From Methylobacterium longum (GTDB lineage Bacteria > Pseudomonadota > Alphaproteobacteria > Rhizobiales > Beijerinckiaceae): 64,000 nucleotides of DNA. Under the pieces are notes generated by a model. The model worked only from the letters and a program-made list of their open reading frames with translations, ran no database searches and was not told the DNA's origin. The DNA lies in the NCBI RefSeq assembly GCF_022179385.1, contig NZ_BPQS01000020.1, positions 1-64,000 of the forward strand. The letters run 5' to 3'. A program made the translations under genes and the position numbers. Shown one piece after another: positions 50,877-59,622 of the stretch (positions within the stretch are counted from its first letter, which is position 1; every line of letters begins with the position of its first letter).

Positions 50877-50891
50877 ATAGACGCAGCCTAT
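50877..50891. promoter_or_regulatory. OxyR-type motif overlapping the oxyR start codon
   Basis: ATAG (50877-50880) and CTAT (50888-50891) are separated by 7 bases, as in the ATAG-N7-CTAT half of the OxyR consensus. The CTAT overlaps the first two bases of the oxyR ATG (50890-50892), so binding could autorepress oxyR. It lies 119 bases from the katA start, a plausible distance for activation. A second ATAG-N7-CTAT half is not clear, so the full four-element site is not established. Confidence 0.55.
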
Positions 50892-51828
50892 GAATCTGGC
50901 TGGTCTGTCCCTGCGCGGTCTCGAATACGTCGCCGCCGTCGCGGATGAAGGGCATTTCGGCCGCGCCGCCGAGCGCTGCAACGTCAGTCAGCCAACGCTC
51001 AGCGTGCAGGTGCGCAAACTGGAAACTGCGCTCGGCCTGACATTGTTCGAGCGCTCCAATCGGCGGGTCCTGCTCACCGAGGCCGGTCAGGTCATCGTGC
51101 GGCAGTCGCGCGTGGTGCTGGCGGAGGCGCAGCGGCTGCTCGCCCTCGCCAGCGAGGGGCGCGGCGCGCCATTGACGGGACGTCTCGTCCTCGCGGCGAT
51201 CCAGACTCTCGGGCCGTATCTCTTCCCCCTCGTGCTGCGCCCGCTGCGCGAGCAATACCCGCTGCTGATGCTGTCGCTGTCGGAATCGCGCACGACCGAG
51301 ATCATCGAGGGTCTGCGCGACGGCCGCATCGATGCGGCCCTCGTCTCGCTGCCGGTGCCGCAGCACGGGCTCTCGGTGGCACCGCTCTTCGTCGAGCCGT
51401 TCTGGCTCGCCTGTCCGGCCGAGCACGCCCTCGCCCGCGGCGGTGCCCTGTCGGCGACCGAGATCGCCGGACCGGATCTGCTGCTCCTCGATGAGGGCAA
51501 TTGCCTGCGCGACCAGACGATCGCGGCCTGCGGCGCCGGCTCGTCGGTCGGGCGACACGCCACGAGCCTGGAGACCCTCCGCTCGATGGTGGCGGCGGGC
51601 GCCGGGTACACGCTGCTTCCGGCGCTCGCCGTACCGGCGCATCCCGACCCGAGCGGCCTGATGGTGACCCGGTCGTTCGACGTCGACGGACCCGGACGCA
51701 CCATCGCGCTGGTCTGGCGGGCCAGCGACCCGCGGGCGGCCGGGTTGGCGAGTTTGGCGGCATTCTTCCGGGCCCATGCGCCGCCGGGTACGGCCGCCTG
51801 CCGCGACGAGGACGTGACGGAGGCGTAG
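50890..51828 (+). CDS. oxyR: OxyR-type LysR peroxide sensor
   Basis: This 312-residue LysR-type regulator senses hydrogen peroxide through a Cys pair: Cys205 and Cys214 in Gly-Asn-Cys-Leu-Arg-Asp-Gln-Thr-Ile-Ala-Ala-Cys match the Cys199/Cys208 spacing of E. coli OxyR. The N-terminal HTH is Arg-Ala-Ala-Glu-Arg-Cys-Asn-Val-Ser-Gln-Pro-Thr-Leu-Ser. No strong ribosome-binding site is visible before the ATG, where the OxyR-type motif sits. It is divergent from katA, so activation of katA and autorepression are likely. Confidence 0.94.
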   Translation: MNLAGLSLRGLEYVAAVADEGHFGRAAERCNVSQPTLSVQVRKLETALGLTLFERSNRRVLLTEAGQVIVRQSRVVLAEAQRLLALASEGRGAPLTGRLVLAAIQTLGPYLFPLVLRPLREQYPLLMLSLSESRTTEIIEGLRDGRIDAALVSLPVPQHGLSVAPLFVEPFWLACPAEHALARGGALSATEIAGPDLLLLDEGNCLRDQTIAACGAGSSVGRHATSLETLRSMVAAGAGYTLLPALAVPAHPDPSGLMVTRSFDVDGPGRTIALVWRASDPRAAGLASLAAFFRAHAPPGTAACRDEDVTEA

Positions 51829-52028
51829 CCCAGGGCCGTTGGGCCGGCCACGGCACCAGGGCTGACGGCGTCGCCGGTAACCGCGAACCCTCAACCCTGC
51901 CCAATCGGGCGCGCAGCGTCGATCCCGGAATCCGCTGTGTCGAAACTCTGCCGTGACAGCGACAATATTGCGCTATAGCGCGCGCCTCACGCCCGATGGT
52001 CCCAGCGGGCCCCTCTTGATCGGTCGCC

Positions 52029-53087
52029 TTGCCCTCTCTCCGCACCATCGGCCTCTGGGCCGCCCTCATCGCTGCGTCCGCGGCCGTCTCGTACGGCCTG
52101 GTGCGCGCGCAGTTTCCGGCCGCGCTGCTGCTCGGGCCGATGATCGGCGCCATCGCGTTCGGGGTCGGCGGATCGCGCCTTCACGTGCCCCGCGCGGCCT
52201 TCCAGGCCTCGCAGGCTGCGATCGGTTGCCTCGTGGCACACGCCGTCACCGGGCAGATCGCCCAGACCCTCCTGGAGGACGGACCGCTCATCGTCGCCGT
52301 CGTGCTGGTGACGGTCGCGGTCAGCGGCCTCGTCGGCTGGATCCTGACCCGGCTGCGCGTGCTGCCCGGGACGACGGCGGCCTGGGGATCCTCGCCGGGC
52401 GGCGCGTCCGCGATGGTGGCGATGGCCGAGGATTTCGGCGCCGACCCGCGTCTGGTCGCCTTCATGCAGTACGTGCGCGTCGCCGCGGTGGTGTTCTCGG
52501 CCTCCCTCGCCGCGCGATTCCTGATGGATACCCCCGTCCCGGGGGCCGCCGTCGCGGGATCCGGAGAGGTGACCGGTCCGCTCTCGCTCCTCGCGACCCT
52601 GGCGGTCGCCGTGGTCGGTGCCGGCGCAGCCCTGGCGCTGCGGGTCCCGGCCGGCGCGCAGGTCGGCCCGATGGTGCTCGGCAGCCTGCTCCACGCCACC
52701 GGCCTCGTCCGCATGGCGCTGCCGGTGCCGCTCCTCGAACTGGCCTATGCCTGCATCGGCATCTACGTGGGCCTGCGGTTCACCCGGGAGACCCTGCGCC
52801 TGACCTTCACGGCACTCCCCGGCATCCTGGCGGCGACGTTCTCCGTGATCGCCCTCTGCGCCGCCTGGGGCTGGGGCCTGACCCTGCTGCTGCCGATCGA
52901 CCTTCTCACCGCCGTCCTCGCCACCAGCCCCGGCGGTCTCGATTCGGTCGCGATCATCGCGGTCGGCTCGAAGGCCGACGTCTCCTTCGTGCTGGCGGTA
53001 CAGACGCTGCGCCTGTTCGTGGTGCTGCTCACCGGCCCGTTGCTCGCCAAGTGGATCAGCCGCTCCGTTCCGGGGGCGGCCCGATGA
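52029..53087 (+). CDS. AbrB-family membrane protein (ammonia monooxygenase-like annotation)
   Basis: This 352-residue protein has about 10 helices in two repeats, each with a Gly-rich Leu-Leu-Gly-Pro-Met-Ile-Gly-Ala or Gln-Val-Gly-Pro-Met-Val-Leu-Gly segment and Thr-Ser-Pro-Gly-Gly-type loop (Ser-Ser-Pro-Gly-Gly-Ala-Ser and Thr-Ser-Pro-Gly-Gly-Leu-Asp). This is the AbrB duplication family, sometimes mislabelled ammonia monooxygenase; it is probably a transporter. The start is TTG. It is 4 bases-overlapped with dgkA and likely co-translated. Confidence 0.85.
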   Translation: MPSLRTIGLWAALIAASAAVSYGLVRAQFPAALLLGPMIGAIAFGVGGSRLHVPRAAFQASQAAIGCLVAHAVTGQIAQTLLEDGPLIVAVVLVTVAVSGLVGWILTRLRVLPGTTAAWGSSPGGASAMVAMAEDFGADPRLVAFMQYVRVAAVVFSASLAARFLMDTPVPGAAVAGSGEVTGPLSLLATLAVAVVGAGAALALRVPAGAQVGPMVLGSLLHATGLVRMALPVPLLELAYACIGIYVGLRFTRETLRLTFTALPGILAATFSVIALCAAWGWGLTLLLPIDLLTAVLATSPGGLDSVAIIAVGSKADVSFVLAVQTLRLFVVLLTGPLLAKWISRSVPGAAR

Positions 53088-53431
53088 ACGCCCTCGTTGT
53101 CGCCTTCCTCAATTCCTGGCGCGGGCTGCGCCACGGCGCGCGCACCGAGCGGGCGGTGCGGCAGGAACTCGTCCTGCTGGCGCTCGGCGTGCCGGTCGCG
53201 CTGCTCCTCGGCCCGACGCTGTGGGTGCGCGTCGCCCTCGTGGTGAGCCTGCTGCTGATGCTGGCGGCCGAATTTCTGAACACCGCTGTCGAGAAGCTCT
53301 GCGACCACGTCCATCCGGGTCATCATCCGATGATCGGCACCGTGAAGGACCTCGCCTCCGCCGGCACCTTCATGGCGCAGATGGCGGCCCTGTTGGTGTG
53401 GGTGGCGGCGCTGGTGGAGCGGCTGGGCTGA
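53084..53431 (+). CDS. dgkA: Diacylglycerol kinase
   Basis: This 115-residue membrane enzyme recycles diacylglycerol to phosphatidic acid. The family core Glu-Phe-Leu-Asn-Thr-Ala-Val-Glu-Lys-Leu-Cys-Asp is intact, with three helices and an N-terminal amphipathic helix (Asn-Ser-Trp-Arg-Gly-Leu-Arg). Lys-Asp near residue 86 and the following Ala-Ser-Ala-Gly are also typical. It is coupled to the AbrB-family gene by ATGA, an unusual partner. Confidence 0.9.
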   Translation: MNALVVAFLNSWRGLRHGARTERAVRQELVLLALGVPVALLLGPTLWVRVALVVSLLLMLAAEFLNTAVEKLCDHVHPGHHPMIGTVKDLASAGTFMAQMAALLVWVAALVERLG

Positions 53432-53519
53432 TCTGCCTCGCGCCGGCTGCGCTCGCATCCGCGGGCCGGAGGGTCTATCTGGCCGGCATAGCCCTGCACA
53501 TCCGCCGAGACTCCACACC

Positions 53520-55049
53520 GTGACGGACTACATCCGCAAGATCCTCACCGCCCGCGTCTACGACGTGGCGATCGAGAGCCCCCTCGATCCGATGCCGCGC
53601 CTGACGCAGCGGCTCGGCCGGCCGGTTCTCCTGAAGCGCGAGGATCTGCAGCCGGTCTTCTCGTTCAAGCTGCGCGGCGCCTACAACAAGATGTCGGGCC
53701 TGAGCCCCGACCAGATCGCCCGCGGCGTCGTCTGCGCGTCCGCCGGCAATCACGCGCAGGGTGTGGCGCTGGCGGCCGCCAAGCTCGGCGCGCGCGCCGT
53801 CATCGTGATGCCGCGCACCACCCCGTCGATCAAGGTCGATGCCTGCCGGGCTCGCGGCGCCGAGGTCGTGCTGCACGGCGACGCCTTCGACGAGGCGCTC
53901 GCGCAGGCGAAGATCCTCGAGACCGAGCAGGGCCTGACCTTCCTGCACCCGTTCGACGATCCCGACGTGATCGCCGGCCAGGGGACCATCGGCAAGGAGA
54001 TCCTGGAGCAGCATACCGGGCCGATCGAGGCGATCTTCGTGCCGGTGGGCGGCGGCGGACTGGCCGCCGGGATCGCCACCTTCGTGAAGTACCTGCGGCC
54101 GGGCACCAAGGTGATCGGCGTCGAGCCCGAGGACGCCGCCTGCATGGCCGCTGCGCTCGCCGCCGGCACGCGGGTCAGCCTGCCCTCCGTCGGCCTGTTC
54201 GCCGACGGCGTGGCCGTCCGTCAGGCGGGCGAGGAGACGTTCCGGCTCTGCCGCGAGCACCTCGACGAGGTGATTACCGTCGACACCGACGCCATGTGCG
54301 CCGCGATCAAGGACATTTTCGACGACACCCGCGCGGTGTCGGAGCCCTCCGGGGCGCTGAGCCTCGCCGGCGCCAAGCTCTACGCCGAACGCGAGGGCGG
54401 CGCGGGTACGCTGATCGCGATCTCGTCGGGGGCGAACCTCAACTTCGACCGCCTGCGCCACATCGCCGAGCGCGCCGAGATCGGCGAGCAGCGCGAGGTC
54501 CTGCTCGGCGTCACGATCCCCGAGCGGCCCGGTGCCTATCGGGCCTTCATCCAGGCACTCGGGCCGCGCGCCGTCACCGAGTTCAACTACCGGCACGCCC
54601 CGGGCTCCGAGGCGCAGATCTTCGTCGGCATCAACGTCGGCGGCGGCAAGCGCGAGAAGCAGGCGCTGATCGGTACGCTGCGCGAGGCCGGCTACCGCGT
54701 CCTCGACATGAGCGACAACGAGATGGCCAAGGTCCATGTCCGCTACATGGTCGGCGGCCGGGCCGTGGGCGTGGCGCACGAGCGCCTGTTCCGCTTCCAG
54801 TTCCCCGAGCGGCCGGGCGCGCTGATGAAGTTCCTCGAGGCGCTGGGACCGGACTTCGACATCACGCTGTTCCACTACCGCAACCACGGCGCGGATTACG
54901 GCCGCGTGCTCGCCGGCATCGCCGTCCCCCCGGGCGAGCGGGCGCGGTTCGACACCGTCATCGAGGCGCTCGGCTACCCGGCCACCGACGAGACCGAGAA
55001 TCCGAGCTACCGGCTGTTCCTCGACGGCGAGGGTCGCGGAGCGGCGTGA
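53520..55049 (+). CDS. ilvA: Biosynthetic threonine ammonia-lyase
   Basis: IlvA deaminates threonine to 2-oxobutanoate, starting isoleucine synthesis. The PLP Lys is in Phe-Ser-Phe-Lys-Leu-Arg-Gly-Ala-Tyr-Asn-Lys, the phosphate cup is Val-Gly-Gly-Gly-Gly-Leu-Ala, and Gly-Asn-His-Ala-Gln-Gly-Val is intact. Two ACT-like Thr_dehydrat_C domains (about 330-400 and 425-500) give the feedback-regulated long form, here 509 residues. The start is GTG. The biosynthetic form is preferred over catabolic TdcB because of the C-terminal regulatory domains. Confidence 0.95.
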   Translation: MTDYIRKILTARVYDVAIESPLDPMPRLTQRLGRPVLLKREDLQPVFSFKLRGAYNKMSGLSPDQIARGVVCASAGNHAQGVALAAAKLGARAVIVMPRTTPSIKVDACRARGAEVVLHGDAFDEALAQAKILETEQGLTFLHPFDDPDVIAGQGTIGKEILEQHTGPIEAIFVPVGGGGLAAGIATFVKYLRPGTKVIGVEPEDAACMAAALAAGTRVSLPSVGLFADGVAVRQAGEETFRLCREHLDEVITVDTDAMCAAIKDIFDDTRAVSEPSGALSLAGAKLYAEREGGAGTLIAISSGANLNFDRLRHIAERAEIGEQREVLLGVTIPERPGAYRAFIQALGPRAVTEFNYRHAPGSEAQIFVGINVGGGKREKQALIGTLREAGYRVLDMSDNEMAKVHVRYMVGGRAVGVAHERLFRFQFPERPGALMKFLEALGPDFDITLFHYRNHGADYGRVLAGIAVPPGERARFDTVIEALGYPATDETENPSYRLFLDGEGRGAA

Positions 55050-55179
55050 GGTGCCGGCGCGCCCGGGCGTGATGCGGCCAGGGGCCAGGACTCCCGTCGA
55101 TGCGCCGACCCGCGGCGCTGCGCTCAGGGCGCGATGACGGACCCGCGCTTGCGCCTCGACAATGCGCCCGGGTGCCGGC

Positions 55180-55833
55180 TCACTCCTCCGCCACCGCGAC
55201 GACGTCGGGCATCGCCCGGAGCTTCGCCGCGATGGTTGCGACGCTCGTGCGCGACAGGCGCACGAAGGTGACGGTGACCGCGTCGAGTGCCGGATCGTCG
55301 CTCGGGTGGACCGTGAAGGTCCGCACCCGCGAGGCGCGCTCGCCGGTGGCGGCCTGCAGGGTGTCGATGGACATCATGCCCCGGCGCACCGTCAGCCGAA
55401 GCGTGTGCGCCCGCATCCGCTCGCGCCACCGCTCCTCGAAGGGTTTCACGCCGGCCAGGATGCCGACGATCAGCGCGGTCGTGGCGAGGGCCGGCACGTA
55501 GAGGCCGCTGCCGATCGCAAGCCCGATCGCCGCCACGCCCCAGAGGCTCGCCGCCGTGGTCAGGCCCTTCACCACCTCGCCGCGCAGCAGGATCGTGCCG
55601 GCTCCGAGGAAGCCGATGCCGGAGACCACCTGCGCGGCGATCCGGGACGGGTCGAGCACCACGTGTTCGGTGCCGAGCACGTCGGCGAAGCCGAAGGCCG
55701 AGACCAGCATGATCAGGCAGGAGCCGACGCAGACCAGCATGTGGGTCCGCAGGCCCGCGGCCCAGAGCAGGCGCTCGCGCTCCAGCCCGACCACGCTGCC
55801 GAACAGGGCTGCCAGCGCGAGCCGCGCCACCAT
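55180..55833 (-). CDS. MgtC/SapB-family membrane protein
   Basis: This 217-residue protein has four or five helices in the N-terminal half with the family pattern Gly-Ser-Val-Val-Gly-Leu-Glu-Arg-Glu-Arg, Gly-Leu-Arg-Thr-His-Met-Leu-Val, and Gly-Ile-Gly-Phe-Leu-Gly-Ala-Gly-Thr-Ile. The C-terminal domain of about 80 residues is cytoplasmic. MgtC proteins affect magnesium starvation survival, membrane potential or ATP synthase; the exact role varies. The frame is open for 20 codons above the ATG to a TAA, without another standard start. Confidence 0.88.
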   Translation of the reverse strand: MVARLALAALFGSVVGLERERLLWAAGLRTHMLVCVGSCLIMLVSAFGFADVLGTEHVVLDPSRIAAQVVSGIGFLGAGTILLRGEVVKGLTTAASLWGVAAIGLAIGSGLYVPALATTALIVGILAGVKPFEERWRERMRAHTLRLTVRRGMMSIDTLQAATGERASRVRTFTVHPSDDPALDAVTVTFVRLSRTSVATIAAKLRAMPDVVAVAEE

Positions 55834-55910
55834 CTCGCCGTTGCCGATCAGGACCGCCTCCCCGTTCCCGCGCCGCGCGGCCGGGACACTCGCGGATTAT
55901 GAGCCGGCTA

Positions 55911-56849
55911 TCAAGCAACCCCGAGGGCGGCCTTCTCGACCTCGTAGGCGGCCCGGACGGCGGCGGCGCCGTAGGCGCGCTCCAGGCGCCGGACGGTGAA
56001 ATGGGCCCGTGCGGTCCCCTGGAAGTGGTTCATGAAGGCCGTGTTGACCGCGGCACCCCCGAAAGCGCCGAGGATCGGCACGGCCTGCGCGGCGACCTTC
56101 TGCGAGACCACGAGGCCGAAACGCGCCGCGATCTGTGCCGTGAAGCGGATCAGCGCCGGGGCGGACTGGTCGAGGAGCGTCTTGCTGCCGGCGTACCGGG
56201 CCGCCTCCGCCAGGGTCTTGGCCAGGGCGGCGCGGACCGCGAAGTAGCCGCTCTCCGTGAGCGCGGAGCCCGCCTCCGGGGCGGCCGCCGCCCGGCCGCC
56301 CAGAGCGAAGACCTGCACGCAGGCGAGCACGCCCTCGGGCGTCTCCAGATTCTCGCCCTCCTCTCGGGCGATCTCCGCGATCGATCGCAGCATCAGCGTG
56401 GTGGAGACCGGGAGTTCGACCGCGAGCGTGGCAAGTCCGAAGGCGCCGCCGAGGGCGCCCGAGAGGGCCGCCATCGCCTTGTGCTTGGTGTCCCCGGAAC
56501 CGAGCAGCCGCGAGACCCGGCTCTCGACCTTCGCGGCCGCCGCCCCGAGCCCGTCGTCCTCGGCCGGGGCGAGATCCGTGCGCGGCAGCGTCGCCAGGGC
56601 GACGCGCATCGCGCCCCGCATGGCGGCCTCGGTGCTTCGTCCGACCGCCTCCGTCACCGGTGCGGGCAGCGAGCGTCCGATGATGTCGAGGGGCGCGCCG
56701 GCGGCCGCCGAGAGGCGGGCCGCGAGGCTCGGCCGCTCCAGCACCTGGACCGCCCGTCGCAGGGCGGCCAGATCGGCCTCGCTCAGCATCGCCTCCGGGG
56801 TCGCCGCCGGAAGCGTCGTCTCGACGCGGGTGAGGTCGCTCGTGCTCAT
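55911..56849 (-). CDS. EcsC-family protein
   Basis: The 312-residue protein has the EcsC-type central hydrophobic segments (Gly-Ala-Leu-Gly-Gly-Ala-Phe-Gly-Leu-Ala-Thr-Leu-Ala-Val-Glu-Leu-Pro-Val-Ser-Thr) and a C-terminal Gly-Ala-Phe-Gly-Gly-Ala-Ala-Val-Asn-Thr-Ala-Phe. EcsC is the poorly understood third member of the Bacillus Ecs operon and affects secretion or membrane trafficking. No EcsA or EcsB partner is nearby. It sits between MgtC-like and AmpG-like genes on the same strand. Confidence 0.82.
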   Translation of the reverse strand: MSTSDLTRVETTLPAATPEAMLSEADLAALRRAVQVLERPSLAARLSAAAGAPLDIIGRSLPAPVTEAVGRSTEAAMRGAMRVALATLPRTDLAPAEDDGLGAAAAKVESRVSRLLGSGDTKHKAMAALSGALGGAFGLATLAVELPVSTTLMLRSIAEIAREEGENLETPEGVLACVQVFALGGRAAAAPEAGSALTESGYFAVRAALAKTLAEAARYAGSKTLLDQSAPALIRFTAQIAARFGLVVSQKVAAQAVPILGAFGGAAVNTAFMNHFQGTARAHFTVRRLERAYGAAAVRAAYEVEKAALGVA

Positions 56850-56892
56850 CCGAGGATTCCTGGTTCTGTCGCGCTCACGCCGCCCGCGGGGC

Positions 56893-58272
56893 TCACGCCG
56901 CCCCCGGGGCTCGCGCCGTGGAAGGAAGTTCGGGCCCCGGGATGCGGTTCCCCGCCTCGCCCGCCGCCGGCGCCTCGGCCGGGGGCTGGCCGTTCCGGCG
57001 CCCGACGGCCAGGCAGAGGACGAGGACCGGTATCCCCACCAGCGAGGTCATGACGAAGAAGGCGGGATAGCCGATGGCGGCGACCACGAAGCCGGAGGAG
57101 CCCGCCACGAGTTTGCCCGGGAGGGCGTAGAGCGAGGAGAACAGCGCGTACTGCGTGGCCGCGTAGGCCATGCTGGTCAGGCTCGACATGTAGGCGATCA
57201 GCACGATCCCCGCGAAGGAGCCGCAGAAATTCTCTATGGAGATGGCCACGGTCAGGCGCCAGATGTCGGCGGGCCCGGCCGAGAGCCACGCGAAGGCGAG
57301 GTGCGAGGACGCGGCCAGGAAGGCGCCGAGGAGCAGCGTCGGGAACAATCCGACGCGGGCGAGCGCCCAGCCTCCCGCGAAGCCACCCGCGATGCCGACC
57401 CAGATGCCGTACAGCTTCGTGACGGTGGCGATCTCCTTCAGGTCGAAGCCGAGTGTCCGGTAGAGGGGACTCGCCATCACGCCCGACAGGAAGTCGGGCA
57501 GCCGGTACAGGGCGACGAGCAGCAGGATGCCCCAGAGGGCGTTGCCGAAGCGGCCATGCAATTCGGTCAGCGGTTCGAGCACGGCGCGGCGCATCGACCA
57601 GAACCGCGACCGGCCGGGCGTCTCGGCCCGGACCCGGCGCGGCGCATCGAAGGACGGAGCCAGCAGGGCCGCGATCATCCCGACCAGCATGAGCGCCGCC
57701 ATGATCAGGTAGGCCAGCGTCCAGCCGCCGGACGACGCCATGAACAGCGCGCCGGCGCCCGCGCTGATCAGGCCGAGGCGGTAGCCGAGGTTCGACGTCG
57801 CCGCCAGGATGCCCTGGAAATCGCTTCCGGCCGCGTCGATGCGCCAGCCGTCGATCACGACGTCCTGGCTCGCCGCGCAGAACGCCACCAGGAAGGCGCC
57901 GAGACCGAGGAGCGCGAGGTTGGTCTTCGGATCGGAGAAGGCCATCAGCACGAGGCACAGGGCGACGGCGGCCTGCGTAGTCACCATCCAGGCCCGGCGA
58001 CGCCCCAGCCGGGCGGTCAGTACCGGGACGTTCAGGCGGTCGATGGCGGGCGCCCAGAGGAATTTCAGGGAGTAGGGCAGCGCCACGTAGCTGAACAGCC
58101 CGATGGCGCGCACGTCGATGTCGGAGAAAGCCAGCCGGAGCGTGAAGGTCCCGAGCACCAGCAGAAGCGGAAGGCCCGAGGAGAATCCGAGGGCCAGCAT
58201 CAGCACGATTCGCCGATCCTCGACGATGTCGCGGAGACGGAAGCGGTGCACAGCCTGTGGCGGGTTGGCCAT
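56893..58272 (-). CDS. AmpG-like MFS transporter
   Basis: This 459-residue 12-helix carrier has AmpG features: Phe-Ser-Ser-Gly-Leu-Pro-Leu-Leu-Leu-Val and Leu-Pro-Tyr-Ser-Leu-Lys-Phe-Leu-Trp-Ala-Pro-Ala near helices 1-2, then Ser-Gln-Asp-Val-Val-Ile-Asp-Gly-Trp. AmpG imports muropeptides for cell-wall recycling, with effects on beta-lactamase induction. Start is the ATG before Ala-Asn-Pro-Pro. It is divergent from the LOV kinase gene. Confidence 0.85.
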   Translation of the reverse strand: MANPPQAVHRFRLRDIVEDRRIVLMLALGFSSGLPLLLVLGTFTLRLAFSDIDVRAIGLFSYVALPYSLKFLWAPAIDRLNVPVLTARLGRRRAWMVTTQAAVALCLVLMAFSDPKTNLALLGLGAFLVAFCAASQDVVIDGWRIDAAGSDFQGILAATSNLGYRLGLISAGAGALFMASSGGWTLAYLIMAALMLVGMIAALLAPSFDAPRRVRAETPGRSRFWSMRRAVLEPLTELHGRFGNALWGILLLVALYRLPDFLSGVMASPLYRTLGFDLKEIATVTKLYGIWVGIAGGFAGGWALARVGLFPTLLLGAFLAASSHLAFAWLSAGPADIWRLTVAISIENFCGSFAGIVLIAYMSSLTSMAYAATQYALFSSLYALPGKLVAGSSGFVVAAIGYPAFFVMTSLVGIPVLVLCLAVGRRNGQPPAEAPAAGEAGNRIPGPELPSTARAPGAA

Positions 58273-58477
58273 GGCATGGAACTCCTGAGCCTGCGTGGCC
58301 TTGATCCCGCGAAATCGTGGCAGCCTTACGCCGCAGGGCTTTTCGCTGGATTGTGATGTTTTTCGCCCCAATCTTGATTGAAGCTTGCTTAACGCGGTGT
58401 TCACCACCCGCGGATCGCGGCGTGAGGGAGGCGCCGCCGGACGAACGGTTGACATCGCCCGTGCATGGAAGAGTGCG

Positions 58478-59554
58478 TTGAGTATTCGAATCGAAGCCAG
58501 TCCACCGCCGATGGCGCTGGTCGACGCCTTCGCGAGCAGTCCGTCACCGATGGTCATCACGGACGCGCGCGCGCCCGACAACCCGGTCGCCTGGGCGAAC
58601 GACGCCTTCCTGCAGGCCACGGGCTACGATGTCGAGGAAGTCATTGGGCGCAACTGCCGCATGCTCCAGGGACCGGCCACGGACCCGGCGACCGTCGCGC
58701 GGATCCGCAATGCCGTTCGCTCGGCCGAGCCGATCTCGGTGGAACTTCTCAACTACCGCAAGGACGGCACCACCTTCTGGAACGCGATGACCATCACGCC
58801 GGTGCGCGATGCCGAGGGCGTGGCGTTCTACTACGCCGCTCAGGCGGACATGACGCACACCCACCAGCTCGAAGTGTCCATGCGCGGCACCAACGACGAA
58901 CTGGAGCGTCTGGTCGACGCGCGGACGCGTGATCTGAGCGCGGCGCTGGAGCAGAAGACGGCCCTGCTCCACGAGGTCGATCATCGGGTGAAGAACAACC
59001 TCCAGGTGATCTCCTCGCTGATGCTGCTCAAGGCGCGACGCACTCCCGAGGGTGAGGCACGCGACGCGCTCCAGAGCATGGCGGAGCGCATCGGAGCGCT
59101 GTCGACCGCCCATCGGATGCTCTACTCGGAGGGCGACTGCACGCATTTCAACCTCGGCGACTTCGCGACCGAGTTTCTCGCCGACATGAACGCCGGCCTC
59201 GATCCGGGGCGGCGTCGGGTGGAGGCCGATGTCGAGCCGATCGCCGTGGCCGCCGCGATGGCCGCGCCGCTGGCGCTTCTTCTCCACGAGTTGACCGCGA
59301 ATGCCCTTCAGCACGCCTTCCCGGAAGAGCGTGAGGGCGTGGTGTCGATCGCCGCCCGGCGGACCTCATCGGGCATGCACCTGACGATCCGGGACGACGG
59401 CGTCGGCCTCGCGGCGGTGCCCCCGAACCCGGCGGGCTTCGGACGCAATCTGGTGGAGATGGTGGTCCGCCAGATGCGCGGGACGATCGCGTGGGCGGAT
59501 GCCGGACCCGGCACCACCGTGGAGATCGACATTCCGATCCAGGGATCGTCTTGA
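58478..59554 (+). CDS. LOV-domain histidine kinase, HisKA_2/HWE type (LovK-like)
   Basis: This 358-residue soluble kinase joins an N-terminal LOV photosensor to a HisKA_2-type kinase. Photoactive Cys60 lies in Gly-Arg-Asn-Cys-Arg-Met-Leu-Gln-Gly, and Phe-Trp-Asn follows in the flavin pocket. The phospho-acceptor His169 lies in Asp-His-Arg-Val-Lys-Asn-Asn-Leu-Gln, and the ATPase N box is Glu-Leu-Thr-Ala-Asn-Ala-Leu-Gln-His-Ala-Phe. TTG start with GGAAGAG just upstream is preferred. FMN-binding blue-light sensing is likely, with output to stress or adhesion. Confidence 0.92.
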   Translation: MSIRIEASPPPMALVDAFASSPSPMVITDARAPDNPVAWANDAFLQATGYDVEEVIGRNCRMLQGPATDPATVARIRNAVRSAEPISVELLNYRKDGTTFWNAMTITPVRDAEGVAFYYAAQADMTHTHQLEVSMRGTNDELERLVDARTRDLSAALEQKTALLHEVDHRVKNNLQVISSLMLLKARRTPEGEARDALQSMAERIGALSTAHRMLYSEGDCTHFNLGDFATEFLADMNAGLDPGRRRVEADVEPIAVAAAMAAPLALLLHELTANALQHAFPEEREGVVSIAARRTSSGMHLTIRDDGVGLAAVPPNPAGFGRNLVEMVVRQMRGTIAWADAGPGTTVEIDIPIQGSS

Positions 59555-59622
59555 GGATTCCGTGCTGACGCTACAAGGTCGCGGCAAACTCGGCGGTGCT
59601 CACGTCGGAGAACGGAGTGGAC

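Noticed and set aside
53432-53519. Leader-peptide attenuator before ilvA
   Set aside because: No run of Ile, Val or Leu codons and no terminator hairpin are visible in this short gap.
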